Position numbers and translations under genes: made by a program. Positions 1-8,436 of a stretch of 64,000 nucleotides of DNA are shown piece after piece. Origin of the DNA: Streptomyces sp. A 4/2 (GTDB lineage: Bacteria > Actinomycetota > Actinomycetes > Streptomycetales > Streptomycetaceae); NCBI RefSeq assembly GCF_940670765.1, contig NZ_CALNVW010000046.1, forward strand, positions 1-64,000. Reading direction: 5' to 3'. The notes beneath the pieces were generated by a model that saw only the letters and a program-made list of their open reading frames with translations, was not told the DNA's origin and did no database searches. Each line of letters begins with the position of its first letter. The stretch's first letter is position 1.

Positions 1-176
1 ACCCCCTGTCTCGCCGCGCGCCGGCTCTGCCTGCTCTCTCCCGCTCCAGCTGATGTTTCTTCGCACGTCCATCCAGCTCCGCCATAGGCCCGTAGGGAAG
101 TAGTCGGCGTGCCGCGGTCCCCTTGTCCGTGCCTGTGACCTGCCTGTTTGGCTTCAAGCGACTCGAATGGAAGGGG

Positions 177-248
177 ACTCCAAACGGGACCCGAAACGGA
201 ACCTCAAAGAGGACTCCAAACGGGACTCCAAAGGGAACCCCAAACGGA
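177..248. repeat. Six tandem 12-bp repeats
   Basis: Six head-to-tail 12-mers with consensus ACYCCAAACGGR start at 177, 189, 201, 213, 225 and 237. Units 1 and 4 are identical and the others differ at one to four positions. The arrangement resembles iterons or protein-binding arrays of plasmid origins or centromeres. The function is not known. Confidence 0.85.
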
Positions 249-285
249 ACCACTCTGTTCGCTCCCGGCCGGCGTGGTCCCGAGC

Positions 286-519
286 CCTCCGCTTGGGGGG
301 AGATATCTCCCCCCAAGCGGAGGAGCGGCCATGAGTCCTGCCGCCGGCCACAGGGAGGAGATATCACTCCCCCGCCCTCGGCGCTTCCTTCCTGCTCCGC
401 GCAGCGGGGAGAGATCACTCCCCATCGCGGACGCATGCTGGGTGCCCGCCCGGTCGCCGGGGGTGGGGAGAGATCTCCTCCCCGATCGGACGCTCAGGGT
501 GGAGGGGAGAGATCTCCCC
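286..519. repeat. Array of five GGGGAGA-type palindromes
   Basis: A perfect 38-bp palindrome at 286-323 is centred on AGATATCT. It is followed by related imperfect palindromes at about 353-373, 406-423, 465-483 and 504-519, with arms GGGGAG/CTCCCC around GAT or GATC. Centres lie roughly 40-60 bp apart. The same element occurs as a perfect 16-bp palindrome at 12941-12956 and again at 31789-31800 just before a motif B promoter. It could be a centromere-like (ParB) site or operator. Confidence 0.75.
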
Positions 520-789
520 GGACGCGCGGTCCACGGGCCGGTTCTGTTGCTTCCACGGCCACTTCCTGTCGCAGCTGTCCAAGGCGTCTTCGCAGGTGGC
601 GGATGGACCTGTATTCGTCTGCTGCTCGTCCGTCGAGGCACGACACGCTCAGGAGGGCGAACAGCAGACAGTCTTCGGACAAGCAGTGCGCGGCCATGGG
701 CCAGGCTCTCCCTGGCTGTAGCTGACCGGCGGGCGCTGGTAGCCCTGGCTCGGGTGGCCAGCCGTCCCGTGGGCCGGCCAGTACGGGCA

Positions 790-845
790 GATGCCGATGC
801 GGCGGTGCCCCAGGTCGAGACCTGGGGCACCGCCGCATCGGCATC
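790..845. terminator. Long perfect hairpin, likely terminator
   Basis: A 27-bp perfect stem (790-816 pairing with 819-845) with a 2-nt centre lies 15 bp past the stop of the minus-strand VWA gene. It has no U-tract, as is common for Streptomyces terminators, and would act in both directions. Confidence 0.7.
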
Positions 846-859
846 GCAAGGGGCAGGGG

Positions 860-1633
860 TCAGCGGAGAATGCCCTGCTCTCGAGCTGCCTTGATCCACT
901 TCGGGAACTCGCCCATCAGCTGGGAGTAGAGGTAGCTGTCCGTCAGGGCGCTGGGGTTGTCTCCGGCGGCGAAGAATCCCGCGTTGTCGACGATTCGGGC
1001 CGCGGGGACCGGCATGTCGTCCAGGCTCCGGAGGTAGGTGAACGGGTCGTTGCCGAAGCCGATGAACTGCCAGAAGATGGGGAGCTTCGCCGCCTCCTTG
1101 AGCAGCTTGGTGGTGGCGGGCTTGTCTTCCGGGGCTCCGTCGGTCTGAAAGATGACGAAGGCCGGAGCAGTGGTCTTGCTCTGCTGGTAGTGCTCGATGA
1201 CCGCTTCCATCCCGCTCGCGTAGTAGGTGCGGCCCATGTGGCCGAGGCCGTTGTGGATCGCGTCGACGCGGCCCTGGTAGTTGTCCAGGGAGAGGTCGGT
1301 GGTCTTCTCGCTGCGGTGCAGCAGGCCGCGGTGGACCTTGTGGGTGTGTACTCCGGTGGAGAAGAACGTGAGGGGCACGATGCCGTCGTCGTCGAAGTGG
1401 GCGGCCAGGCCGAGCGCCTGCTCGGACAGGCGCTGGACGCTGCCGTCGTTGTAGAACTCGCGCATGGAGCCGGAGCGGTCCAGGACGAGGTAGACGGCGG
1501 CTCGTAGGCCCAGGAGGTCGGTCTTCCTGAGAGTGGCCTCGGCCGACTTGTAGGTGTCGATCAGGCCGGGTGCGGTGCCGGTGATCTTCTCCAGGCTGAT
1601 GGCGGAGGTCTTGGTCAGGCTGGGGATGGACAT
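860..1633 (-). CDS. VWA domain protein, TerF-like
   Basis: A 257-aa protein consisting almost entirely of a von Willebrand factor A fold. The MIDAS metal site is visible as DRSGSM (about residues 52-57), followed by a strand with FFSTG and later QTDGAPED. It resembles the vWA domain of tellurite-resistance-associated TerF/stress proteins, which are cytoplasmic and act through metal-dependent protein contacts; the actual role here is unknown. The start has a good AAGGAG ribosome site. It stands alone on the minus strand between a long hairpin and two promoter-like elements (motif B at 1681-1710 and motif A at 1758-1786). It is the only gene in the window with both promoter types in front. Confidence 0.85.
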   Translation of the reverse strand: MSIPSLTKTSAISLEKITGTAPGLIDTYKSAEATLRKTDLLGLRAAVYLVLDRSGSMREFYNDGSVQRLSEQALGLAAHFDDDGIVPLTFFSTGVHTHKVHRGLLHRSEKTTDLSLDNYQGRVDAIHNGLGHMGRTYYASGMEAVIEHYQQSKTTAPAFVIFQTDGAPEDKPATTKLLKEAAKLPIFWQFIGFGNDPFTYLRSLDDMPVPAARIVDNAGFFAAGDNPSALTDSYLYSQLMGEFPKWIKAAREQGILR

Positions 1634-1680
1634 GGTGCTCCTTGTACGTGCCGAAGACCCGCTTCTGCGGGTTCGGGCAA

Positions 1681-1710
1681 TAGAGGTGTGCTGGTGGGGG
1701 TCGGTGTGAC
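1681..1710 (-). promoter_or_regulatory. Motif B promoter-like element
   Basis: On the minus strand it reads GTCACAC, 15 nt, CACCTCTA, identical in spacing to the five other copies in the window. It ends 48 nt before the VWA start codon. The two boxes lie where -35 and -10 elements of a special sigma factor would be. Confidence 0.6.
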
Positions 1711-1757
1711 GCCGTTGATGAGCGGTGCCCGGCGTCCCAGCGTTGCCCGCAGGGCAA

Positions 1758-1786
1758 ACATAACCTTAACTCACAGACTTAAGCAA
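1758..1786 (-). promoter_or_regulatory. Motif A promoter for VWA gene
   Basis: The minus strand reads TTGCTT, a 17-nt spacer AAGTCTGTGAGTTAAGG, then TTATGT. The spacer carries the clearest dyad of the family (TTAA-GTC...GAG-TTAA). This is the only motif A copy outside the 38.9-62.5 kb region. Confidence 0.7.
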
Positions 1787-1795
1787 CTCGTGTTG

Positions 1796-4003
1796 TCACT
1801 CCAGGGACTCACGCAGGTCGGCAAGGCGGTAGCCCGTCGGCTTGCCCGCCAGATCGGTGAGGCGGCGCGAGGTGAGCGTGAGGCCTGAGGTGCGCAACGC
1901 TCGCGCGAGGGCCTTGCCGGCTTCGCGGAGCCGGGTGCTCTCCTCGCGGTCGTCCCAGCGTTCCCATCCCTCGGGGTCGGCCTGTCGCAGGTGGTCGAGG
2001 ATCTGGGCCACGGTGAGGTGGGGCGGGTTGCCGTGCTCGGCGAAGGCGCCCAGCAGGTGTCGCGCGATCGCGGGCTGCGCCACTGCAGGGGCGCCAGTCG
2101 CCCCGGCGAGTCGGAGAAGCTCCCCCCAGGTGGGCGGTTCACTGAGTCGGTCGTCGGCGACGCCGGTGACGAAGTCCGGCAGTGGGGCGCCCAGAGCGGC
2201 GGCGAGGCTGGTCTCGTCGATCTCGACGAGACCAGCCTCAGCCCGTTCAGCTGCGCGGCGCTTCGCTTCGTCGAGGGTAATGTGGTGGATCTTGTGGATC
2301 ATGGGGTCGTCCGGCATTCCGGGCGCGCCTTCAATGTAGACCTGTGCGCACTGCCGCAGGTCGTCGCCGGACTTGCCGTTGAGGCGGTGCGGAAGCCAGC
2401 CTTCGTCCATCATGCCGCCGCCGAGGGCGGCCTTGACGTCCACATCTCGGCACGGGCCGAGGATCTTCAGGGCCGGCTGCTGGGCCAGGTTGGAGCCGAG
2501 GAAGGCTGTGGTGGCGCCCTGCGCGGCGAAGACGACCCAGACCCCCTCCTTGCGGCCGATAAGCAGGAGGGATGCGACAAGCATCTTGGAAAGGTCGGTC
2601 AGCTTGGGGAATTCGTCGATGAATACAAGGACTGCTGGATGTTCAGGGGACGGTTGCCAGGCGTCACCCATACCGAGGCCGCGGCGGATGCGGGCGCGGC
2701 CGGCGGCCAGGCAGTGCAGCCACAGCAGCGTGCGCTCGATGGTCGCGGGGTCGAGGCTGGTGAGCCGGATCGCGTCTTCGTACGGACCGGGTCCGTCGCC
2801 GCTGGGGTCGAGGAAGAACGTGACCGCGTCGCGGCATGCCGTGGCGACGTCGACGAGCGCGCGCAGCAGGGTGGACTTGCCGCCGCCGGATCGGGCGATG
2901 ACCTCGCCCATGAGGCCGGCCAGGGGGAAGGCGAGGGGCCGGCCGTTGGCGGAGCCGCCGTAGACGGAGGAGTCGGTGATGCTGATCGACTTCGGCGCGA
3001 GGTAGGGCGCAGGTGGTAGATCGGCGAACATGTCGCCTTGGCGTAGCAGGAGGGTCGCGCAGGCCGTGCGGTTCTTCAGCGGCTGGACGATGACGTCGCC
3101 CTTGCCGAGGTCGAAGAGCGTCTCGAGGTCGGGGGCCTTGTCGATGATCGCGGCAGGGGTGCCTTTGGAGACACGGACGGTGGACTGCCAGCCCCAGGGC
3201 TGCTGCTTGACGTCGGTGATCTCGGCGACGGGGATGTTCTCGGCTCGCAGGGCGCGCAGGATGCACTCTGCTGCTTCATCTGTGGTGGTCGCTCGGGCGA
3301 TGGGGTACGGGGTGGTGTCGAGCTGGGTTGCGCCGGCTACGCCGGGGGCTGGCTCGGGCACGGGGAATCCGAGGCGGGGCGGCGGGGGGTTCAGCATGGT
3401 GGGCCGACGCCCTTGGATCCAGGCGGCTGCCCCTGCCAGCAGGACGGCGGGGGCGCCGGTGTAGGCGGCGGGGGCGGGGTTCTGTGTGGCGAGCGCGACG
3501 GAGATGGCGACCAGCACGGTGGTGCCCAGGCGCCGGTTGCGGGCCCGGGAGGTGCGGGTGGCGGCGAGGTCGGCGCCGCTGGGCGGGCGGGGGGTGAACG
3601 TTTCACCGCGGACGGCGTTCGCCTCGCGGGAGTAGAGGGCGCGCTGGCGGTGTGCCTGATGGTCGCTGGAGTTCTTCCAGTGCTTGAGCTGGGTGTTGAT
3701 CTCCCGCAGGTCGGCGGTGCGGCGGTCCTTCCACTGGGTGTGCTGGTGGTTGAGGTGGAAGGCGGTCAGGTACTCCGGGGAGAGGTCCTGGGCGTTCCAC
3801 CAGCGGCTCAGCTGCCGCGCGGTGTGGCGGGTCCCGGTGGCGAGGACGGAGCGCTCCCGGATGGCGATCTTGTGTACGTACGCGGTGAGGGCGGCGCCTC
3901 GGGCGGGCCGGTCCGGTAGCGGCGGCTCGTTGGGATCGTCGCGGGGGCCGGAGTCGACGGCTTCCTTGTCGGACTCGTCGAAGGATGCGGGGGAGGCGGA
4001 CAT
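1796..4003 (-). CDS. FtsK/TraB-like DNA translocase
   Basis: A 735-aa P-loop motor. A charged N-terminal 155 residues is followed by two close hydrophobic segments (about 160-200), a linker, Walker A ARSGGGKST (about 370-378) and Walker B VLVFIDEF (about residue 450), with a small C-terminal domain. This is the layout of FtsK-HerA family translocases such as Streptomyces TraB, which move double-stranded plasmid DNA between mycelial cells at the membrane. The start at 4003 is preceded by AGGAG; longer upstream reading in this frame runs through the neighbouring gene. It is the last gene of a minus-strand block of small membrane proteins, as in Streptomyces tra/spd clusters. Recognition of a clt site by the C-terminus is typical of TraB, but no site was identified. 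Confidence 0.8.
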   Translation of the reverse strand: MSASPASFDESDKEAVDSGPRDDPNEPPLPDRPARGAALTAYVHKIAIRERSVLATGTRHTARQLSRWWNAQDLSPEYLTAFHLNHQHTQWKDRRTADLREINTQLKHWKNSSDHQAHRQRALYSREANAVRGETFTPRPPSGADLAATRTSRARNRRLGTTVLVAISVALATQNPAPAAYTGAPAVLLAGAAAWIQGRRPTMLNPPPPRLGFPVPEPAPGVAGATQLDTTPYPIARATTTDEAAECILRALRAENIPVAEITDVKQQPWGWQSTVRVSKGTPAAIIDKAPDLETLFDLGKGDVIVQPLKNRTACATLLLRQGDMFADLPPAPYLAPKSISITDSSVYGGSANGRPLAFPLAGLMGEVIARSGGGKSTLLRALVDVATACRDAVTFFLDPSGDGPGPYEDAIRLTSLDPATIERTLLWLHCLAAGRARIRRGLGMGDAWQPSPEHPAVLVFIDEFPKLTDLSKMLVASLLLIGRKEGVWVVFAAQGATTAFLGSNLAQQPALKILGPCRDVDVKAALGGGMMDEGWLPHRLNGKSGDDLRQCAQVYIEGAPGMPDDPMIHKIHHITLDEAKRRAAERAEAGLVEIDETSLAAALGAPLPDFVTGVADDRLSEPPTWGELLRLAGATGAPAVAQPAIARHLLGAFAEHGNPPHLTVAQILDHLRQADPEGWERWDDREESTRLREAGKALARALRTSGLTLTSRRLTDLAGKPTGYRLADLRESLE

Positions 4004-4065
4004 GCTGCTGCTCCTGGCGGTGCCGCGGTTGCCGGCCGGGCTGGCGGCGGCAACCGCGGCGTGGA

Positions 4066-4572
4066 TCAGTTGAAGGCGCCGGTGATCTGGATGCCGATGC
4101 CGTTGACGAGGGGGACGAGGGTGGCGGCGGCCAGGCCCGCGCCACCTGCGGACAGTCCGAGTCCGCTGCCGGAGGCGGCGCCGAGCCCGAAGTCGAGGGA
4201 GACGGACTTGGTGATCGACTTCCAGGCGGTGGCGAGGCCCACGCAGAGCAGCACCAGCACCATGGCGCCGGACGGGGTGATCACTCCGGGGTGGGCACCG
4301 CCGTGGATTGCGGGGGTGGCCGATCCGGTCGCGCCGGACAGAACCTTGTCGCCGCCCATGTTCATGATGTGGGCGACGAAGCCGAAGAGGTACCCGAGCG
4401 CTCCCCCGGTGCACAGGACGGACAGCATGCCGAGTGCTTGGCCGAGGAGGAAGGGGATCAAGGCCTTCCAGCTGCGCAGGTCGTGGCGGAAGAAGCGCAC
4501 CCCGCGCCAGACGAGGAAGGAGAGGGCCACGGTGAGGCCGCCGATCGTGACGTACGTGGCGGTGGTGAACAT
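4066..4572 (-). CDS. Membrane protein of transfer block
   Basis: A 168-aa hydrophobic protein with about four predicted membrane segments (near residues 5-22, 35-65, 90-115 and a Gly/Ala-rich C-terminal one). The Gly-Ser-Ala-rich C-terminus resembles small spread (Spd) proteins of Streptomyces plasmids, but I recognise no specific family. Its ATG overlaps the stop codon of the upstream gene (TGATG), so the two are probably translationally coupled. It precedes the FtsK/TraB-like gene in the same orientation, suggesting a role in the intermycelial transfer complex. Confidence 0.7.
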   Translation of the reverse strand: MFTTATYVTIGGLTVALSFLVWRGVRFFRHDLRSWKALIPFLLGQALGMLSVLCTGGALGYLFGFVAHIMNMGGDKVLSGATGSATPAIHGGAHPGVITPSGAMVLVLLCVGLATAWKSITKSVSLDFGLGAASGSGLGLSAGGAGLAAATLVPLVNGIGIQITGAFN

Positions 4573-5129
4573 CAGGAGGCTCCGGTCAGGGCGGTGACGA
4601 TCAGGAGGAAGGTGGGTCCGTAGAGCACGGCGGCGGAGACGTTCAGGGTGAACAGCCATCGGGTGATCGCGCCGGGGTAGCGCAGCCGCCATGAGCCCGT
4701 GATCAGGGCGGCCATGAACGCCATGCCGACGGGTGCGGCCGTGCCGGCGTCGTGGGCCAGGGTGTAGAGGGCGGGCTGGATCAGCGCCCCTGCGGCCACT
4801 GCGCTCAGGCGGGCCTTGTCCGCGACGATCCAGGAAAAGTCGAACGTCCGGTCCCGGCCGGCGGTCGGGGCCTGCGTCTCGGCGTAGTAGTAGTGGTGGT
4901 GATGGACCTCCGCCCCGGGGGCGACGGCTGGGGATTCTCCTTCTCCCTCGGCGGCGGTGTGGTGGTTCCGCCGAGTCGGGGTGAGGGTGTCCGTCTCCCC
5001 CAGGGCGGCCTTCACGTAGGCCCGGGCCCTGAGCTCGTCTCCGCCGATCGCGGCGGAGTCGGCTCCGAGCTGGCTCCGGGGTGCGGCGGCGGGTTCTGCT
5101 CGGCGGCGCCCGGTCGAGATCATCTTCAT
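4572..5129 (-). CDS. Membrane protein with His/Tyr-rich linker
   Basis: A 185-aa protein. The N-terminal 95 residues are polar and charged; the C-terminal half has two to three membrane segments (about 105-180). A striking HHHHYYY run sits near residues 77-83 just before the membrane region. No family is recognised. The gene is coupled on both sides: its ATG overlaps the stop of the 64-aa gene (ATGA) and its own stop overlaps the next ATG. A soluble N-terminus with a C-terminal membrane domain is compatible with a spread or transfer accessory protein. Confidence 0.7.
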   Translation of the reverse strand: MKMISTGRRRAEPAAAPRSQLGADSAAIGGDELRARAYVKAALGETDTLTPTRRNHHTAAEGEGESPAVAPGAEVHHHHYYYAETQAPTAGRDRTFDFSWIVADKARLSAVAAGALIQPALYTLAHDAGTAAPVGMAFMAALITGSWRLRYPGAITRWLFTLNVSAAVLYGPTFLLIVTALTGAS

Positions 5130-5320
5130 CGGCGGGCCTCGCGGTCCTCGGCGGCGCGGCTGGTCAGAGGCGGGACGAGCGTGAGGTGCGGGCGTCCGAC
5201 GTGTCGCGGGCGCGCGGGGACACGCGGGGAGAGCGCGGGCCGCCGGTCGGCGACAAGAGCGAGCACGTCCGCGACGTGGTCGTCGAAGGACTGGTCCGGC
5301 GTGTTGGCGTGGCTGGGCAT
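5126..5320 (-). CDS. Small hypothetical protein, 64 aa
   Basis: A 64-aa soluble protein rich in Pro and Arg in its second half. An acidic N-terminal part (QSFDDHVADVLALVADRRP) could form one helix. The ATG at 5320 has a GAGGA ribosome site. Longer upstream reading in this frame is the out-of-frame shadow of the next gene, so the short version is preferred. The stop overlaps the start of the following membrane gene (ATGA). No family recognised. Confidence 0.6.
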   Translation of the reverse strand: MPSHANTPDQSFDDHVADVLALVADRRPALSPRVPARPRHVGRPHLTLVPPLTSRAAEDREARR

Positions 5321-5397
5321 GGCTGGGTCCTCACGAGAATTCGAGAGCTCGCGGGCGGCCGGGGCCGGCGTCCGCAGAGCGAGGCAGGTGGGGCGGG

Positions 5398-6843
5398 TCA
5401 GCGTCGGCCGGCGCCCGCAGGGACGAGGAGCTTCGAGCCGGGAAGCACCTGGTAGCCGTCGGCCAGGCCGGCGAGCAGGAGCTCGTCGTCGAAGGTCTGG
5501 GCTGTCGGCCGGCCCTCGGTGTCGGGTGCTTCGGGAGCCGCGTTGGCCAGAGCCAGGGCCTGGTCGACGTGCCGTTCCAGCGGGGCTGCCGTGCTGGCGC
5601 CATACCGGGTCACCGCGGCCGGAAGCCAGGTGTCCTGGGACTTGTGGAACTTGCGGGCGCGGGGTGTGCCGATGCCGACGGCGCTGGCGCACTTGTTGAT
5701 GCCCCACGCGAGCTTGCCGTCGCTGCGTAGGGGCACGAGGCGGACGAACCGCTCCTCCACCTCCGCGTCCGTCAGGACGTCGGTCATACTGTCGGCGGCC
5801 CCCATACCGCTCCCCACCTGCGGTTCTTCTGGGGAGGCCGGGTCGTCCGGGGTGCCGGTATGGGTGGTGCCGGTATGAGGTGGAACGGCTCCAACAGCTC
5901 CGATCAGCGTGCTGCGCATGGCTTCGAAGGCCGCTGCGGAGCGTAGGTTCATACCGGCCCATTCCGCTTGCCGGACGCGAAGCTGCAGTCGGCCGACGAC
6001 CTGTTCCAGCACGGCCGGGTCGGCGCACCGGGCGCGCTCGCTGGCGGTCTGTGCGCGGCTGTCGGCCCGTGCCTCCAGGAGCCGGTATGCCCAGCGGGTC
6101 GGTCGGCCGGCTTTGCGGACCGCTTCTTGGGCGCGACGCAGCCGGTACCAGCGGAAGGCCGCCCGGGAGACGCGGACCTCGGCGGTGGCCTCTTCCTGGG
6201 CCAGGTCCTGGCGGGCGGCCAGGAGCAGGGCGACGCGGACGGCCTCGACGGGGTGGAAGAGGCGGACCAGCGCCAGACGGCGGTCCGGGCGGGCGCGGCT
6301 GCTGCGGGCGGCGCGGCGCTCCTCCAGGGAACCGAGTTCCCACAGGACCGCGGCCAGGATCGGCCACACGGCGCGGACGACCGCGCCGAGCAGCGAGGCG
6401 GCTTCGGCCGCGGAGAACAGGGAGCTGGTGCCGGCCAGTACCCAGAAGAGGACACCGGACAGCCCTGGTCCTTCGCCCGCTCGGGCGCGGCGGCGCGCGC
6501 GCCTGCCGCAGACCATCGCGGCGACGTCGAGGGCGACGAAGGGCAAAAGGTCGAACGGGTCGCTCAGGCCCATCTGGTGACGGCCCACACGGCGGAGCCC
6601 GGTCGCCGACAGGGCCGCTGCCGCAGCGGCGATGACCATGGTCAGGCGGTCTTCGAGACGGCGTCCGTTCAGGTCGGCGGCAGCGGAGCGCTGCTTGTCG
6701 TCGAGGGCGGCGTGGACGGCCCTGCGTCGGCGCAGGGCGAGCGCCGGGCCGAGGGTGAGAACGACCGCGCCGGCGACGAACTGCCAGGAGGTGAGCAGCT
6801 CAGTGATGGGGAGCGTCGTTCCCGGGAGCTGGTCGAAGGTCAC
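5398..6843 (-). CDS. DUF2637-like membrane protein
   Basis: A 481-aa protein beginning with GTG at 6843, overlapping the stop of the upstream gene (GTGA). One membrane segment sits near residue 20-38. Several more lie at about 70-175, including a stretch ending LFSAAEAASLLGAVVRAVWPILAAVLWELGSL that fits the DUF2637 (SpdB-like) family of actinobacterial plasmid and phage proteins. The C-terminal half is soluble, Arg-rich and helical, and ends in a region resembling a small helix-turn-helix (KLAWGINKCASAVGIGTPRARKFH). The likely role is a membrane component of plasmid spread; the C-terminal domain may bind DNA. The DUF2637 call is moderate. Confidence 0.7.
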   Translation of the reverse strand: MTFDQLPGTTLPITELLTSWQFVAGAVVLTLGPALALRRRRAVHAALDDKQRSAAADLNGRRLEDRLTMVIAAAAAALSATGLRRVGRHQMGLSDPFDLLPFVALDVAAMVCGRRARRRARAGEGPGLSGVLFWVLAGTSSLFSAAEAASLLGAVVRAVWPILAAVLWELGSLEERRAARSSRARPDRRLALVRLFHPVEAVRVALLLAARQDLAQEEATAEVRVSRAAFRWYRLRRAQEAVRKAGRPTRWAYRLLEARADSRAQTASERARCADPAVLEQVVGRLQLRVRQAEWAGMNLRSAAAFEAMRSTLIGAVGAVPPHTGTTHTGTPDDPASPEEPQVGSGMGAADSMTDVLTDAEVEERFVRLVPLRSDGKLAWGINKCASAVGIGTPRARKFHKSQDTWLPAAVTRYGASTAAPLERHVDQALALANAAPEAPDTEGRPTAQTFDDELLLAGLADGYQVLPGSKLLVPAGAGRR

Positions 6844-7205
6844 GGGCTGTCCCTCCGGGCGGCCTCGCTGGCGGCCTCGGCGGCGCGTGCCTGCAGCTCT
6901 GCGGTAGTGACGAGGGCGGGCTCCTCGGTGACCCAGGTGCGAAACGCCTCGCGCTCGAGGGCGGCCTGGTGCCACAGCGCGAGCAGCAGGAGTGTCAGCG
7001 GGCCGATCTGGTCGGTGCCGGCCGTGGCGGGGACCGGCACGACCAGGATCTGGGCGGGTTCGCGCCGGGCGAGGTGGCTGATCAGGCGGCGGTGGCGGCT
7101 GCGCAGTTCGGTCAGCTCGCGGCGGGCGGTTCGGGCCTCGTGGCGCGCGGTCGCCGCCGTCCGGAGCAGGCCGGCGAGGGTGCTCGCGCGGATGAAGCGG
7201 ATCAT
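6840..7205 (-). CDS. Small helical protein, transfer block
   Basis: A 121-aa protein with a strong GGAGGTGA ribosome site. An Arg/Ala-rich coiled-coil-like region (residues 15-50) is followed by a short hydrophobic stretch (PAQILVVPV... LTLLLLALWHQ) and a helical acidic tail. No family recognised. Its stop overlaps the GTG of the DUF2637-like gene, which implies coupled translation and a shared function. Confidence 0.65.
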   Translation of the reverse strand: MIRFIRASTLAGLLRTAATARHEARTARRELTELRSRHRRLISHLARREPAQILVVPVPATAGTDQIGPLTLLLLALWHQAALEREAFRTWVTEEPALVTTAELQARAAEAASEAARRDSP

Positions 7206-7308
7206 CGGTCACCTCCGCGGCACGGCCGGCCGGTCGGCTGCTGGGTGGTCACGCCGGCGCGGTAGGGGGTCGAGGACGTCACGGCAGTGCGGGGGTCCAG
7301 GTGGTGGA

Positions 7309-7968
7309 TCACGCCGCCTCCGTCCAGCCGGCCGCGACCCGGTGGGTGCGGCGGAGGTTGTCGCGGTGCTGGACCGCAGCGAGGATCGCGGCCGTGTTCT
7401 CGGCTCGTCTGGTGGCCGGGACGGAGGTGCCGGTGTACTGCTGGGCGATGCGCTGGACATCGGCGCCGGCCTGGATCCGGTCGGTCTGGGCGAGGGCGGA
7501 TCGTGTGTCCTCGGCGCGGGCGCTCGCCAGTCGCGCTTGCTCGGTCTTGAGGCGGACGGCGAGCTTCTGCTGGGACAGGCCGCCGCGGACGCCGTGCGGG
7601 TCGTCGTCCCGGAGGGCGAGCTCGGCGCATACGGCGCGGACGGGGCAGACCGAGCAGTGGTCGCGGATGGTGGCGGCCCTGCGGCGGCGCCAGGTGGCGT
7701 CGGGCTCTTCGTCGCCCTGGTAGAAGTGGTCGGGATCGGGAGCCACCGTGTGGCAGACGGAGTGTTCCAGGGCCTTGCGCAGCTGCGGCCGGCGCAGCTC
7801 TCGGGCGATGAGGTTGCCGTCGCGGCCGGTGAGGTATCCGTCGGCGGCGAGGACGTCGATCGGGTCCGCCTGGGCGAGGTAGAGGGCGATGTCCGCCTCG
7901 TCGGTGCCGTTGGCGGTCGATCGCGTCTCGGCAGGGGCCGGCTGGCCTGCCATCATGATGCTGTTCAT
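7309..7968 (-). CDS. WhiB-family iron-sulfur regulator
   Basis: A 219-aa protein with the four WhiB-type cysteines: C72, C105, C108 and C114 (CxxC then Cx5C). They are followed by GVRGG (126-130) in place of the canonical G-[IV]-W-G-G turn. WhiB proteins bind a [4Fe-4S] cluster and act with the primary sigma factor, with roles in development and redox or drug response; plasmid and phage copies exist. This one has a longer C-terminal helical tail (about 80 residues) than typical WhiB-like proteins. The start at 7968 has an AGGAGA site about 11 nt upstream; an internal ATG at 7956 is possible. It heads the spread operon and may control it (inference). Confidence 0.85.
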   Translation of the reverse strand: MNSIMMAGQPAPAETRSTANGTDEADIALYLAQADPIDVLAADGYLTGRDGNLIARELRRPQLRKALEHSVCHTVAPDPDHFYQGDEEPDATWRRRRAATIRDHCSVCPVRAVCAELALRDDDPHGVRGGLSQQKLAVRLKTEQARLASARAEDTRSALAQTDRIQAGADVQRIAQQYTGTSVPATRRAENTAAILAAVQHRDNLRRTHRVAAGWTEAA

Positions 7969-8126
7969 GGATTGTCGTCTCCTGTGAAGCGGGGGGCGGC
8001 GCGCTCCGCACGGCCTCCGGGGGTCCAGCCCCGGAGGCCGCTTGCGTGGAGCGCGCGGGTCGGTCGGGTCGGTCGGCGGTGTCGGTGGCCGCCCCGGCCC
8101 GCGCCGTGCTTGGGCACGGCCTGAGG

Positions 8127-8414
8127 TCAGCGCGTGGTGCAGCGCGGGTCGTTCGGGGCGACGGCGACGGAGCCGTACTTGTCGTTGCCGTGGAAGATCA
8201 CGTACACGCGGTTCGGCCCGTCGCACTTCGCGCCGACGTTGGAGAAGCCGTCGCTCATCACGACGATGTCCATCGGCTGCTTGTTGATCGCGCCCTTCGG
8301 TGCGTCCATGAAGGGCTGGTCGGCCTTGCTTCCGTTCAGGGCGCAGCCGGTGGCGCCGAGGGCCAGCACTGCGGTGAGGGCGGCGGCAACGGCGGTTCGG
8401 ATTCGGGCGTTCAT
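8127..8414 (-). CDS. Small putative lipoprotein
   Basis: A 95-aa protein with a twin-basic N-terminus, a hydrophobic core and a lipobox ending in Cys24 (LGATGC), so it should be exported and anchored to the outer face of the membrane. The mature part is about 70 residues with two further cysteines (AKCDG and DPRCTT) that could form a disulfide. No family recognised. It is divergent from the GntR regulator and shares a palindromic operator region with it, suggesting repression by GntR. A surface lipoprotein next to transfer genes could act in entry exclusion, but that is a guess. Confidence 0.75.
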   Translation of the reverse strand: MNARIRTAVAAALTAVLALGATGCALNGSKADQPFMDAPKGAINKQPMDIVVMSDGFSNVGAKCDGPNRVYVIFHGNDKYGSVAVAPNDPRCTTR

Positions 8415-8436
8415 GGCGGGCTCCATCACTCATAGG

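Larger units (their letters stand above)
1..859. other. Non-coding, repeat-rich region
   Basis: I see no convincing gene here. The open frames overlap repeats, have biased composition and look like no protein family. The stretch holds one copy of the 10-mer CCCCTTGTCC (119-128), six tandem 12-mers (177-248), five GGGGAGA-centred palindromes (286-519) and a long hairpin (790-845). This density of protein-binding-type repeats suggests a partition, replication or transfer locus, but which one cannot be decided from sequence alone. Confidence 0.6.

Noticed and set aside
1..520. Palindromes considered as a linear-plasmid telomere
   Set aside because: Streptomyces telomeres have characteristic terminal palindromes and nearby tap/tpg genes; neither is seen, and the window edge is arbitrary.
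123..1757. Open frames across the left repeat region, both strands
   Set aside because: They are produced by the 12-mers and palindromes, run into the VWA gene in other frames, have no ribosome sites and match no family.
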